Part shown: positions 6,927 to 14,103 of the stretch, piece after piece
Numbering within the stretch: position 1 is the stretch's first letter
How the letters are laid out: each line of letters begins with the position of its first letter
Source of the DNA: DSFT01 sp032249175
Lineage (GTDB): Bacteria > Hydrothermota > Hydrothermia > LBFQ01 > DSFT01
Direction of reading: 5' to 3'
DNA length: 18,356 nucleotides
Assembly: GCA_032249175.1 (NCBI GenBank)
Contig: JAVVGK010000017.1
Location: forward strand, 1 to 18,356
The notes under the pieces: model-generated
Seen by the model: only the letters and a program-made list of their open reading frames with translations
Database searches by the model: none
What the model was told of the DNA's origin: nothing
Program-made: the position numbers and the translations under genes

Positions 6927-7171
6927 TTTTGAACCTCCTTTTTCATTTGAAGTTTGAATATGCTCTTAACTCTTGGTGTAGGTTGTGCCCCTTTTTTTAT
7001 CCAATCGTTATACTTTTGTAAGTCAAGTTTAAAATCCCAATCTCGTTTTGGGTTATAGTAGCCTAAAATTTCAATAACTTTACCATCTCTTTTCCATCTT
7101 GAATCAGCAACAACTATCCTATATATTGGCTCACCTTTTTTCCCAAACCTTTGAAGACGAATTCTCACCAT
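6923..7171 (-). CDS. rpsP: 30S ribosomal protein S16
   Basis: S16 is a primary-binding protein of the 30S body. The 82-aa product starts MVRIRLQRFGKKGEPIYRIV and contains ADSRWKRDGKVIEILGYYNP and the KKGAQPTPRVKSIF segment, all family-typical. The frame is open 25 codons further upstream, but that part crosses into repeat copy 4 and does not resemble S16, so the start is the ATG at 7171. It is the first gene of rpsP-khpA-rimM and overlaps khpA by 3-4 nt. Confidence 0.95.
   Translation of the reverse strand: MVRIRLQRFGKKGEPIYRIVVADSRWKRDGKVIEILGYYNPKRDWDFKLDLQKYNDWIKKGAQPTPRVKSIFKLQMKKEVQK
6932..6940 (-). promoter_or_regulatory. Strong Shine-Dalgarno site of khpA
   Basis: On the minus strand AAAAAGGAGGTTCAAAA stands directly before the khpA ATG, inside the last codons of rpsP. 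AAGGAGG with about 6 nt spacing is a canonical anti-16S site. It shows that this organism uses Shine-Dalgarno initiation for at least some internal genes, in contrast to the operon-leading genes, which have none. Confidence 0.85.
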
Positions 7172-7188
7172 ATTTGAAAATTTTAAAG
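7172..7188 (-). promoter_or_regulatory. Putative -10 box of rpsP, leaderless type
   Basis: On the minus strand CTTTAAAATTTTCAAAT runs straight into the rpsP ATG. TAAAAT (7180-7185) ends 8 nt before the start codon and no Shine-Dalgarno fits. I see no clear TTGACA about 17 nt upstream; the region there is T-rich and then enters the left end of repeat copy 4. Confidence 0.55.
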
Positions 7189-7210
7189 GATAAAAAATTT
7201 TATTTTTGTG

Positions 7211-7395
7211 TTGTCCAATAATTCTAAAACTATTTATTTTCCCCACCCACCCTTAAATTAAGCCTTCGGCTTTAAAATACCCATTTTTCGGCATCGGGGG
7301 GCTTCGCCCCCCATTAAAACCCCCAAAAATCTATAATTTCCTAAAATCTTCATAAGTTATTGATAGTCAATCATTTAACACTATTTATTGGACAA
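7211..7395 (+). repeat. Interspersed repeat, copy 4 (best-preserved)
   Basis: The ends TTGTCCAATAA and TTATTGGACAA are perfect 11-bp inverted repeats. The interior has CCCCACCCACCC (7241-7252), hairpin AAGCC-TTC-GGCTT (7260-7272), and a strong hairpin GGGGGGC-TTC-GCCCCCC (7296-7312). It is followed by copy 5 after 17 nt. Its left end lies about 40 bp upstream of rpsP, so it also forms the promoter-distal flank of that operon. Confidence 0.8.
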
Positions 7396-7412
7396 AGCAT
7401 AAAAAATTTGCC

Positions 7413-7565
7413 TTGTCTAACCTATAAATAAGCCTTCGGCTTAAAAATGCCCATTTTTCGGCAAGGGGCTTTTGCCCCCTTAAATTCCCCTCGTAAAATC
7501 TATAATTTCATTAAAAATTTCATAAGTTCCTGATTGTCAATTATTTAACACTATTTATTAGACAA
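7413..7565 (+). repeat. Interspersed repeat, copy 5 (short form)
   Basis: The ends TTGTCTAACCTA and TTATTAGACAA are present, with AAGCCTTCGGCTT (7430-7442) and a hairpin AAGGGGC-TTTT-GCCCC. The A+T and CCCACCCACCC part near the left end is missing, making the copy about 30 bp shorter. The spacer to copy 6 is again 17 nt. Confidence 0.75.
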
Positions 7566-7582
7566 AGCATTTTATTTTTGTG

Positions 7583-7705
7583 TTGTCCAATCAATCTAAA
7601 ATATAGATTATTTCTTAATTTCTCACCAACCCTCAAAACAAGCCTACTACTTATAAATTCCTACTTTTTGGCTTTGGGGGGCTATTGCCCCCTATTTAAC
7701 CTTAC
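7583..7705 (+). repeat. Interspersed repeat, copy 6 (right end missing)
   Basis: The left end TTGTCCAATCAA and the A+T segment are clear. The first hairpin is degenerate (AAGCCTACTACTT), but GGGGGGC-TATT-GCCCCC (7676-7692) is intact. Homology fades at about 7705, next to the cytochrome gene's stop codon (7711-7713), so the right third of the element is absent. Copies 4 to 6 explain the whole 7172-7710 gene-free stretch. Confidence 0.7.
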
Positions 7706-7710
7706 GTTAA

Positions 7711-8235
7711 TTACTTCTTTTCAATAGGAGCAAGAAGTATGTAAGGAGTTTTTGGCTCTTGATTAGGAGGAACAAACCAAGTTTTTGATAAAATGGAATC
7801 CCCTTTTGGACCAAGAGATTTTATAAATCTATACATAGCTCTTAAATCTTGCTCTGAGACTTGATGATAATTATGCCAAGGCATAGGTGGCCTTTCCTTT
7901 CTTGTTTTAAACATATTCACCCATTCATCTTCACTTATTGTATGAACGAAAATTCTCAGATTTGATGGATATGTTGTTCCCCAAGGTCCCCTATATCCAA
8001 TTTTATTTCCAACTAACCATTCACTTTCTGGAATATTTCCTCCTGATATATCCCATCCAGGGGTATGACAATCATTACATCCACCTACAAGAATGAGATA
8101 TTTCCCTGCCTCTTCTGGTGTTTTGGACTTGACATATATTACGCTATCCTCAGCAACTTCCTTTGCTTTTTCTTGCTTTACCTTTTCACAGGCAAATAGA
8201 AAAATCAAAAATGAACAAAATATAAAGAACCTCAT
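7711..8235 (-). CDS. Monohaem c-type cytochrome lipoprotein
   Basis: This is an exported electron-transfer protein of 174 aa. It begins with a lipoprotein signal MRFFIFCSFLIFLFAC (Cys16 lipobox), followed by a charged linker to about residue 40. A cytochrome c domain then carries the haem-binding CNDCH (Cys53, Cys56, His57) and a probable axial Met118 in RPPMPWHNY. The closing block VSEQDLRAMYRFIKSLGP and a Pro-rich tail VPPNQEPKTPYI are familiar from single-haem cytochromes annexed to respiratory chains in FCB-type bacteria. The lipid-anchored location outside the inner membrane is inferred from the lipobox. It is monocistronic here: repeats lie downstream and a divergent promoter upstream. 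Its redox partner is not in the window. Confidence 0.88.
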   Translation of the reverse strand: MRFFIFCSFLIFLFACEKVKQEKAKEVAEDSVIYVKSKTPEEAGKYLILVGGCNDCHTPGWDISGGNIPESEWLVGNKIGYRGPWGTTYPSNLRIFVHTISEDEWVNMFKTRKERPPMPWHNYHQVSEQDLRAMYRFIKSLGPKGDSILSKTWFVPPNQEPKTPYILLAPIEKK

Positions 8236-8281
8236 ATTGAAATTTTAAAGTATAAAACTTTAACTTTAAAATTTTCAAGCT
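8236..8281. promoter_or_regulatory. 46-bp divergent promoter region
   Basis: Two TAAAAT boxes face away from each other. On the minus strand ATTTTA (8242-8247) ends 6 nt before the cytochrome ATG. On the plus strand TAAAAT (8267-8272) ends 9 nt before the aminopeptidase ATG. The two boxes sit in an inverted repeat (AATTTTAAAG at 8241-8250 and CTTTAAAATT at 8264-8273). No Shine-Dalgarno is visible on either side, so both messages are probably leaderless or nearly so. Confidence 0.5.
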
Positions 8282-9097
8282 ATGAATATATATATATCAA
8301 TAGATATGGAGGGTATAAGTGGCATAAGCTCAATTTCTCAAACTGACCCAAACCATAAAAGATATGAAGAAGGTTTGTTTTATATGAAAAGAGAACTTGA
8401 AGCAATTTTAAAAATTTTGAAAAACTATAATATAAAAAGAATTGTTGTGAATGATGCTCATTGGAATATGGATAATTTAAACATTAAAGATTTTGAAAAT
8501 TACGAAATTGAACTGGTTAGTGGCTCTCCAAAGATGCTTTCAATGATGGAAGGAATAGATTCAAGCTTTGATTATGCTTTATTTATAGGTTATCATTCAA
8601 GTGCTAATGCAATTAGAGGATTTATTGACCATACATATAGCTCATATTCAATCTCAGAAATAAAAATAAATGGGAAAAAAGTAAATGAAGCTTATATAAA
8701 TGGTTTAATTGCAAGTTATTATAATGTTCCTGTGGGATTGATAAGTGGTGATGATAGAGTAGTTGAAGAATGTAAAGATTTATTTAAAGAAGTTGAATTT
8801 GTAATAACGAAATATTCACTTTCAAGAAATGCTGTTAGATTAATAAATTTTAATGAAATTTATAAAAAATATTCAACAGCTATTGAAAATATGCTAAAAA
8901 AAGATATTAAACCTCTTGATATGCCAAAAGAATTTGAAATTGAAATAACATTTAGAAGAACTGAAATGGCAGATATTGTTGAAATTTTACCAATTGTGGA
9001 AAGAATTGATGGAAATAAAATTTTGTTTAGAGAAAATGACTTTATAAGAGCTTTCAGATATATAAGGGTTATGATAAATTTAGCAAGAAGTGCATAA
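8282..9097 (+). CDS. dppA: D-aminopeptidase, DppA-like (peptidase family M55)
   Basis: This predicted zinc-dependent aminopeptidase releases N-terminal D- or L-residues from short peptides, in the cytoplasm (no signal peptide). At 271 aa it aligns along its length with Bacillus subtilis DppA as I remember it. The N-terminus MNIYISIDMEGISGI gives Asp8 and Glu10, VNDAHWNMDN gives His60, IGYHS gives His105, DHTYSS gives His117, and Glu136 follows in VNEAYING. These are the equivalents of the DppA zinc ligands (Asp8, Glu10, His60, His104, Glu133). SGDDR (155-159) and the C-terminal FIRAFRYIRVMINLA are also typical. There is no dpp permease nearby, so a role in recycling D-Ala or peptidoglycan peptides is only a guess. 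It overlaps gpsA by 8 nt. Confidence 0.9.
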   Translation: MNIYISIDMEGISGISSISQTDPNHKRYEEGLFYMKRELEAILKILKNYNIKRIVVNDAHWNMDNLNIKDFENYEIELVSGSPKMLSMMEGIDSSFDYALFIGYHSSANAIRGFIDHTYSSYSISEIKINGKKVNEAYINGLIASYYNVPVGLISGDDRVVEECKDLFKEVEFVITKYSLSRNAVRLINFNEIYKKYSTAIENMLKKDIKPLDMPKEFEIEITFRRTEMADIVEILPIVERIDGNKILFRENDFIRAFRYIRVMINLARSA

Positions 9098-10070
9098 ATT
9101 TTTTGTTATTGGCTCTGGTTCTTGGGGATTAACAATTGCTAAAATTCTATCGGAAAATAAACATGAAGTTATAATTTTTATTAGAAATGAAGAAAAATTA
9201 AAAAAACTTGAAATTGAGAGATTGGAAAAAGGTATTGAAATTCCAAAGGATATTAAATTCACATTAAATTTAGATGATGCTGAAAATTGCGATTTTATTA
9301 TTATAGCTGTTCCTTCATTTGCCTTTTTAGAAACATTAAACAAACTAAAAAAATTTAAAAATAAATTATTTTTAATTGCTACAAAAGGATTTACAGAAGA
9401 ATTAAAATTTAAAAGTGAGATATTTGAAGAAGTTTTTCAAAATAGAAATTTTGCGTTAATTTCAGGTCCAAATATAGCAATAGAAATAGCACAAAAAAAA
9501 CCATCTGCTACAATTATCGCAAGCTATGATTTAAAAATTGCTAAAATTTTTCAAGAAAGCTTATTTAATGATTATTTTAGACCTTATATATGGGATGATG
9601 TTATTGGAGTAGAAATTGGAGGCTCATTAAAAAATATATATGCTATTGCGGGAGGAATTATTGACGCTTTAAATCTCGGATTAAATGCAAAATCAAGTTT
9701 ATTAACGAGAGCTTTAAATGAAATGGTAAAATTTGGAGTTAGTTTCGGTGCTAAAAGAATAACATTTTCAGGATTAAGTGGTATTGGAGATTTAATAGCA
9801 ACAGCTTTTTCTGAACATTCAAGAAATCATTTTGTGGGATATAAACTTGGACTTGGTTATAAGATAAATGATATATTAAAAGAATTAAGTGAGAAAAATA
9901 TGGTAGCAGAAGGAATAAGAACAACATTTTTCGTTTATGAAATATCAAAACAAAAACAAATTGAAATGCCTATTGTAAAAGTTATAAAGAAAATCCTTAA
10001 TTCAGAAATTGATGTTAATGAAGGCATAAGAATGCTAATTAAAAGACCTTTAAAACGAGAGTTTGAATAA
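9090..10070 (+). CDS. gpsA: Glycerol-3-phosphate dehydrogenase [NAD(P)+]
   Basis: GpsA reduces dihydroxyacetone phosphate to sn-glycerol 3-phosphate for phospholipid synthesis. The 326-aa protein has the Rossmann motif VIGSGSWG (6-13), ATKG (97-100), SGPNIA (125-130), the catalytic-lysine block GGSLKNIYAIAGG (Lys181), and FSGLSGIGDLIATAFSEHSRN (227-247) with the substrate-binding Arg/Asn. Length is normal. The start is GTG and overlaps the aminopeptidase stop by 8 nt; no better start preserves the N-terminal beta strand. The 3' end overlaps the convergent gene by 21 nt. Confidence 0.95.
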   Translation: MHKFFVIGSGSWGLTIAKILSENKHEVIIFIRNEEKLKKLEIERLEKGIEIPKDIKFTLNLDDAENCDFIIIAVPSFAFLETLNKLKKFKNKLFLIATKGFTEELKFKSEIFEEVFQNRNFALISGPNIAIEIAQKKPSATIIASYDLKIAKIFQESLFNDYFRPYIWDDVIGVEIGGSLKNIYAIAGGIIDALNLGLNAKSSLLTRALNEMVKFGVSFGAKRITFSGLSGIGDLIATAFSEHSRNHFVGYKLGLGYKINDILKELSEKNMVAEGIRTTFFVYEISKQKQIEMPIVKVIKKILNSEIDVNEGIRMLIKRPLKREFE

Positions 10071-10655
10071 AAAAACTGCTTGATAAAAATTTTCTTTATT
10101 TTTAATATAAATAAATCTACTATTATAGTTTTTGAGCTTGTTTAAAATGCTTGAAATTTTTAAGCTGTCATCAATTTCAATAGTTCCACTTTCATTTGTA
10201 ATGTTAATTTCATCTAAAATAATGTAGTTTTGTTTTTCAAAATTGTCAATTTTATAATAGTTAATAATAAGCTTCTTAGGAATTGTTTCTTTAATTATTT
10301 TGAAATTCAAATTCCTTGTTAAATTATATATCTCATTTAAAAGCTTTCTGTCTTCCTTACTCCCAAAACCAACCCCATACATTTTAATTTCTTTCTTACA
10401 AGGTTTTTTTATTAAAATTCCAAATGTTGGCAAATCAGTAGGAAGGGGAACTTCTTGAAAATCAAATTTTTCCTTTTTACATAAATTTTCAACTGCTTTG
10501 TAAATTCTTTTATCCAAAACTTTCACTTCGTAAAAATTATAATTATTTCTAATAATTGCCTTATCATTTTCTAAAAGTAAATATTCTTCATAAATTGGAT
10601 TAAATCCGCCCTCCAAAATAAATAACACAGAAAATGACTTTATAACAGGTGCCAT
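10050..10655 (-). CDS. Unknown protein, N-terminal half resembling emfourin-type protease inhibitors
   Basis: This 201-aa protein has no convincing signal peptide or membrane helix. Residues about 7-115 follow the pattern I associate with emfourin-like domains: a first strand ending in EGGF (FSVLFILEGGF), strands LLLENDKAII and NFYEVKVL, a helix DKRIYKAVENLCKKEKFDF, then PTDLPTFGILI, a lysine-rich strand, and a last helix KLLNEIYNL. The C-terminal 85 residues are unfamiliar. Emfourin is the known inhibitor encoded beside the metalloprotease protealysin. Here the gene lies one tiny ORF downstream of a secreted metallopeptidase on the same strand, which makes the reading attractive but not proven. 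The ATG follows the preceding small ORF's TAA by 1 nt. Confidence 0.45.
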   Translation of the reverse strand: MAPVIKSFSVLFILEGGFNPIYEEYLLLENDKAIIRNNYNFYEVKVLDKRIYKAVENLCKKEKFDFQEVPLPTDLPTFGILIKKPCKKEIKMYGVGFGSKEDRKLLNEIYNLTRNLNFKIIKETIPKKLIINYYKIDNFEKQNYIILDEINITNESGTIEIDDSLKISSILNKLKNYNSRFIYIKNKENFYQAVFLFKLSF

Positions 10656-10656
10656 T

Positions 10657-10795
10657 TTAACCTATTTCAAAACTATCGCAATAAATCAAACCAATAATCC
10701 ATTTTAATAAAGAATTCTTCATAGCTTGTAATTTAAATTCCATTTCAGACCTTTGGATGCTTCTTTATAATTTCTAAAATTTCTTTTTCTGTCAT
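10657..10795 (-). pseudogene. Tiny ORF pair or frameshifted small gene between peptidase and inhibitor-like gene
   Basis: Two short ORFs fill the gap. The first (10745-10795) starts at an ATGA overlap with the metallopeptidase stop and encodes MTEKEILEIIKKHPKV (16 aa). The second (10657-10743) starts 1 nt after that stop, in another frame, and encodes 28 aa beginning MEFKLQAMKNSLLKWIIG; its TAA lies 1 nt before the next gene's ATG. Both junctions look like genuine operon spacing. A single-base frameshift around 10745-10755 would join them into a protein of about 45 aa. They may be two mini-proteins, one broken gene, or a sequencing indel. I do not recognise the product. Confidence 0.4.
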
Positions 10796-12246
10796 TTTAT
10801 TAAAATTTTACCCTTATAAGTTTTACCTTTTATCTTTAAAACATAAAAATAAACACCATTTTTTAAATTTTTATTTTCAACAAGTTTTCCACTTAAATCA
10901 AACAATTTAAATTCATAATTTTTATCATTTGTTAAAACTTTAACATTTCTTTTTTGAACAATAATTTTATAATCACTATTTACATTTTCAACAATTTCAC
11001 TTACAGGCATTATTTTGTATCTATAAATGATATTTGGACCTCCAAGTTGTTTTGAAACGACAATAATAGCTGAATAATTATAACCTGAAAAGTTAAAACT
11101 AACATCAATAGAGTCTCCATTTCCTGTAATATCATCTATAACAGGTCCTGGAATTCTTAAAAGATAAACTTTTGCACAATTTGAACATTGCTTAAACTTA
11201 ATAACAATTCTTAAAACTCCATTATAACTTGAAAGTCTTATAAAATTAGCTCCACCAGGATTTTGAATTTGTTGGTTTTGATTACTATCAGAAACAGGAT
11301 AAGAAATTACATTTCTTAATAATGAAGAGGTTGGATATAAATTACCTTCACTATAACGATAATTAACTCCATCATTCCATCTTGTTCCTGTAAAGAATCT
11401 CCAAATAGCATAATAAGATAAAATTGTATCTTGTGGTTTTGAATAATTATTTAAAAGAACATCAAAAATATCAAATAATGTATTATTTCCAAAATTTATT
11501 CCCATTTGATACCATATATCTTTCATAGGTTGTTGATTATTTCCTAAGTATTCATAAATGAAATAAGGGAAAATTGCTCCTGCATATTGATATAAACCAC
11601 TATTTTGAAATGTATTTATTTTATAATGTGGAACAGTTAATGGACTTTGTCCCCCTATTGAAAGATATCCTATATAATCATTAACATCATCATAAACCAT
11701 ATCCTCCATCCAAGTAGATGTATTTTCATAAAAGAAAGCATCATCATAAGCAGTATAAGCAAACTGAATAGCATGATGAAATTCATGAGCAACTGTAACT
11801 TTAAGAACACCAATCCCATAATAACTATCTATATTAGTTCCAATTACAATATAGCTTGTAGCTCCTTCTGTTCCATAACCACCATAATTATTTTCAGGGG
11901 CAGTATATCCAAGAACACCACTTCCAAGATTTTTAATATAAATATCATATCTATTATCACCACCTTGATTATAATCTGGTGGAGGAGCAAACCATCCAAA
12001 ATCATTAACTTCCTTTTGGTATGAAAATTCAGCAAAAACAGCAACACTCTCAGCATAAGCAGGACTTACAGCATCTGAGCCACTTGTTGTATAGTGGATA
12101 ATAAAATGTGTAGTTTGAATAGTTTGCTCAGGACCACTTAATGTTGGTCTTGCCAAGATATGAAAGTTTCCTTTTTGGAAATTTTCTATTATTTGAGGTG
12201 TTAAACATTTTTCAGATATTGCTAAATTTAAGGTTATATAAAGCAT
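10792..12246 (-). CDS. Secreted metallopeptidase, MXAN_6640-like, with type IX sorting domain
   Basis: This is a predicted exported zinc peptidase of 484 aa. A short hydrophobic start MLYITLNLAIS is followed by CLTP and the typical entry THFIIHYTTSGSDAV (46-60). The segment PPPDYNQGGDNRYDIYI leads to the zinc motif VAHEFHHAIQ (HEFHH at 154-158), and WMEDMVYDD (about 179-187) probably supplies further ligands. The C-terminal 60 residues (NVKVLTNDKNYEFKLFDLSG ... GVYFYVLKIKGKTYKGKILI) are a type A sorting domain of the type IX secretion kind, so the mature enzyme should reach the cell surface or medium. The signal peptide is unusually short and lacks N-terminal Lys/Arg, but the frame is closed just upstream. 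The substrate is unknown. Confidence 0.85.
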   Translation of the reverse strand: MLYITLNLAISEKCLTPQIIENFQKGNFHILARPTLSGPEQTIQTTHFIIHYTTSGSDAVSPAYAESVAVFAEFSYQKEVNDFGWFAPPPDYNQGGDNRYDIYIKNLGSGVLGYTAPENNYGGYGTEGATSYIVIGTNIDSYYGIGVLKVTVAHEFHHAIQFAYTAYDDAFFYENTSTWMEDMVYDDVNDYIGYLSIGGQSPLTVPHYKINTFQNSGLYQYAGAIFPYFIYEYLGNNQQPMKDIWYQMGINFGNNTLFDIFDVLLNNYSKPQDTILSYYAIWRFFTGTRWNDGVNYRYSEGNLYPTSSLLRNVISYPVSDSNQNQQIQNPGGANFIRLSSYNGVLRIVIKFKQCSNCAKVYLLRIPGPVIDDITGNGDSIDVSFNFSGYNYSAIIVVSKQLGGPNIIYRYKIMPVSEIVENVNSDYKIIVQKRNVKVLTNDKNYEFKLFDLSGKLVENKNLKNGVYFYVLKIKGKTYKGKILIK

Positions 12247-12261
12247 ATTTAAATTTTAAAG
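12247..12261 (-). promoter_or_regulatory. Putative -10 box of the metallopeptidase operon
   Basis: CTTTAAAATTTAAAT precedes the ATG directly on the minus strand. TAAAAT (12253-12258) ends 6 nt before the start codon and leaves no room for a ribosome binding site. It lies in the 51-nt gap after the glycosyltransferase gene, so the peptidase operon probably has its own promoter. Confidence 0.5.
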
Positions 12262-12297
12262 GATAAAGAAATGAGTGATTTAAATCAATACAAAGCA

Positions 12298-13377
12298 CTA
12301 CTTATTGAAAATATAGTTTATATATCTCTCTAAAACGTTTTCATCTGAGCAGAAATTATAAATTTCTTCTCTTATTTTATAAGGATTAAAATAACCATTT
12401 CTCAATTTTTCATATGCTTCTAAAATTGCTTTTGCTAATGCATGAGGTGTTCTTTCCTTAACAAGTACAGAATTTCTTTCATTTAAAAAATCTCTTGGAC
12501 CTCCACTATCTGTCCAAATTACTGGTTTTCCAAGGCTTAAAGCCTCTACAATAACAACTCCAAATGTTTCATATTTGCTTGTAGATATTAAAAAATCACT
12601 TTTTGAAATTTCTTCTAATACTTTATCATTATTTAAAGCTCCAAGATACTTAACATTATTTAAACTTTTAGCAATTTGAATAAAATTTTTAAAGTATTGA
12701 TCGTTAAAATTTCTTCCTATAAAAACAAATTTTATATCTTTTAAAATTTTAGCTGTTTCAAGAATTAAAATGGGGTCTTTTCCCTCAGTAATGGTGCCTA
12801 CAAAAATAACCCTATTTTTAATTTCATTTTTTATTTGAAAGTTGTTTTTAAATATGGGATTAGGAATTATTCCATTTACCTTTATTTTTAGTTTCTTCTC
12901 TATTTCCTCTTTTTGAAATGAGCTAACTACATAAACACCACTTGAAAGCTTATAGACTAATTTTGCTAAAAATTTATTTATACCAGATAACACTCTTTTT
13001 GAATGCTCCAAAACAACATATCTTTTAAATATTCTAAATGGAATTACTGCTAAACCTTGTGGTAAAGCCATTTGTAAAATAACAATATGAGGTCTATAAA
13101 ATATAAAATTTTTAAGAGTTAAAATAAATTGAAGAATTATAGCAATAGGTAAAAATATAAATCCAAGACCATATTTATAAAAAAATACAAATGCTTCTGC
13201 TTCAATATCTTCAATTTCCCACTTTTCATATGAAAATTTTAAATGATTTACTCTTATAAGTGTTTGAACTCTTACATCTCCTATTCTTCTTAATACTTTT
13301 GCGTGATTTAAGAAAAAAATTCCTTCATAAGGTTTATATCTATTTGGGAAAAAATCACTTATCATTAAAATTTTCAA
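12298..13377 (-). CDS. Glycosyltransferase family 4 (GT-B fold)
   Basis: This predicted cytoplasmic-face glycosyltransferase uses a nucleotide- or lipid-linked sugar. At 359 aa it starts MKILMISDFFPNRYKPYEGIF with the GT4 acceptor-domain pattern. The mid-linker reads NGIIPNPI, the second Rossmann domain opens with RVIFVGTITEGKDP (about 199-212), and the family motif is E270-x7-E278 in YETFGVVIVEAL, followed by GKPVIWTDSGGPRDFL. A hydrophobic stretch (about 80-105) may associate with the membrane. The start is TTG, overlapping the last codon of the decayed FkbM gene, so they once formed an operon. Sugar and acceptor cannot be told; the neighbours suggest surface glycan work. Confidence 0.9.
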   Translation of the reverse strand: MKILMISDFFPNRYKPYEGIFFLNHAKVLRRIGDVRVQTLIRVNHLKFSYEKWEIEDIEAEAFVFFYKYGLGFIFLPIAIILQFILTLKNFIFYRPHIVILQMALPQGLAVIPFRIFKRYVVLEHSKRVLSGINKFLAKLVYKLSSGVYVVSSFQKEEIEKKLKIKVNGIIPNPIFKNNFQIKNEIKNRVIFVGTITEGKDPILILETAKILKDIKFVFIGRNFNDQYFKNFIQIAKSLNNVKYLGALNNDKVLEEISKSDFLISTSKYETFGVVIVEALSLGKPVIWTDSGGPRDFLNERNSVLVKERTPHALAKAILEAYEKLRNGYFNPYKIREEIYNFCSDENVLERYINYIFNK

Positions 13378-14103
13378 GTTGGAAAGTTTAAAGCTTTATT
13401 AACAAATACGACATTCCAAGTATTATCTAATTCTTTATCAAATTTTCCAAATTTATTCAATCTAAAAACCTTGTAATTTTCACCCAAAATAGATAAAATA
13501 TCTGTAATTTTATAGAATTTTTTACTAATTTGGTTTTATCTTATTTATAAAATTTTTATCTCCCAAAATCACCTCATATTCTGCTCCTTCAACATCTATT
13601 AGCACAACCGTCTTCTCTTCTTTTATAATACCTCTTTCAAATAATGTATCTATTTTATGCATTTGTTTTTTTAAAGATATAGCATTTTCTCTTAATTTTA
13701 TAGAAGAACTTGTATATATTTCCAAATTCTCTAAATTATTTATAAGTTTTGAAATAATAAGGCTTTTATAACATTCATCAATAGGCTCAAAGCCAATAGC
13801 ATATTCAACATTCTTATACTTTGAATAGACAATTAAAAACTCTCCGATACTTGCCCCTACATTCACGAATTGAATGCCAGAATTTATGTTTTTTAAAAAT
13901 TTTTCAAGAAATATATGTGTTGGTTTTTCATTTAGAATATCCGGAATAATAAGATTATAACTTCTTGAAGCTTTTGGATTAAAATAAAAGTTATGTATTT
14001 TTAAATCTAAATATAAAAGGTTCTTTTATAAATTCCGAAAAAACGTTGAGTAGAAAAATTAGTAAATTTCTAAGAAAATTTTACAAAGAACTAATTTAAA
14101 CAT
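13374..14103 (-). pseudogene. Decayed FkbM-family methyltransferase
   Basis: Pieces of one FkbM methyltransferase are spread over different frames. An ATG at 14103 opens MFKLVLCKIFLEIY and stops. A second frame gives NLLIFLLNVFSEFIKEPFIF and stops near 13996. From about 14025 a third frame gives LDLKIHNFYFNPKASRSYN with no start codon, and runs into SAM motif I VNVGASIGEF, then IGFEP, and LIDVEGAEYEVILGD, stopping at 13525. The C-terminal part ITDILSILGENYKVFRLNKFG continues in another frame to a TGA at 13374-13376. The usual strand between KPN and this part is missing. The longest intact piece (13525-13866) would lack both ends. At least three lesions make a sequencing error unlikely but not excluded. 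Confidence 0.8.

Noticed and set aside
7172..7246. Longer S16 with a 25-residue N-terminal extension
   Set aside because: The extension reads through the promoter box and into repeat copy 4; S16 proteins begin MVxIRLxRxG.
7385..7421. Integron attC-like site or IS element at the repeat junctions
   Set aside because: The junction palindrome lacks a GTTRRRY core, there are no cassette ORFs, and no transposase or integrase is in the window. A MITE-like origin remains possible but no target duplication is visible.
7676..7692. Intrinsic terminator at the GGGGGGC-TATT-GCCCCC hairpin
   Set aside because: The stem is strong, but no run of T follows it on the strand read by the cytochrome gene, so a classical Rho-independent terminator is not supported.
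7211..7705. CRISPR array
   Set aside because: Units are 150-190 bp and the 17-nt spacers are similar to each other, whereas CRISPR has short repeats with unique spacers of about 30-40 nt. No cas gene is present.
9080..9343. Minus-strand open frame over the gpsA N-terminus
   Set aside because: It lies opposite the Rossmann motif of gpsA and has no recognisable features, so it is a shadow.
9751..9948. Minus-strand open frame inside the C-terminal half of gpsA
   Set aside because: Hydrophobic product, but fully antisense to conserved gpsA sequence and with no start signal of the local type.
11773..12056. Open frames on both strands within the metallopeptidase
   Set aside because: They overlap the HEFHH region of an obvious peptidase and are low-complexity shadows.
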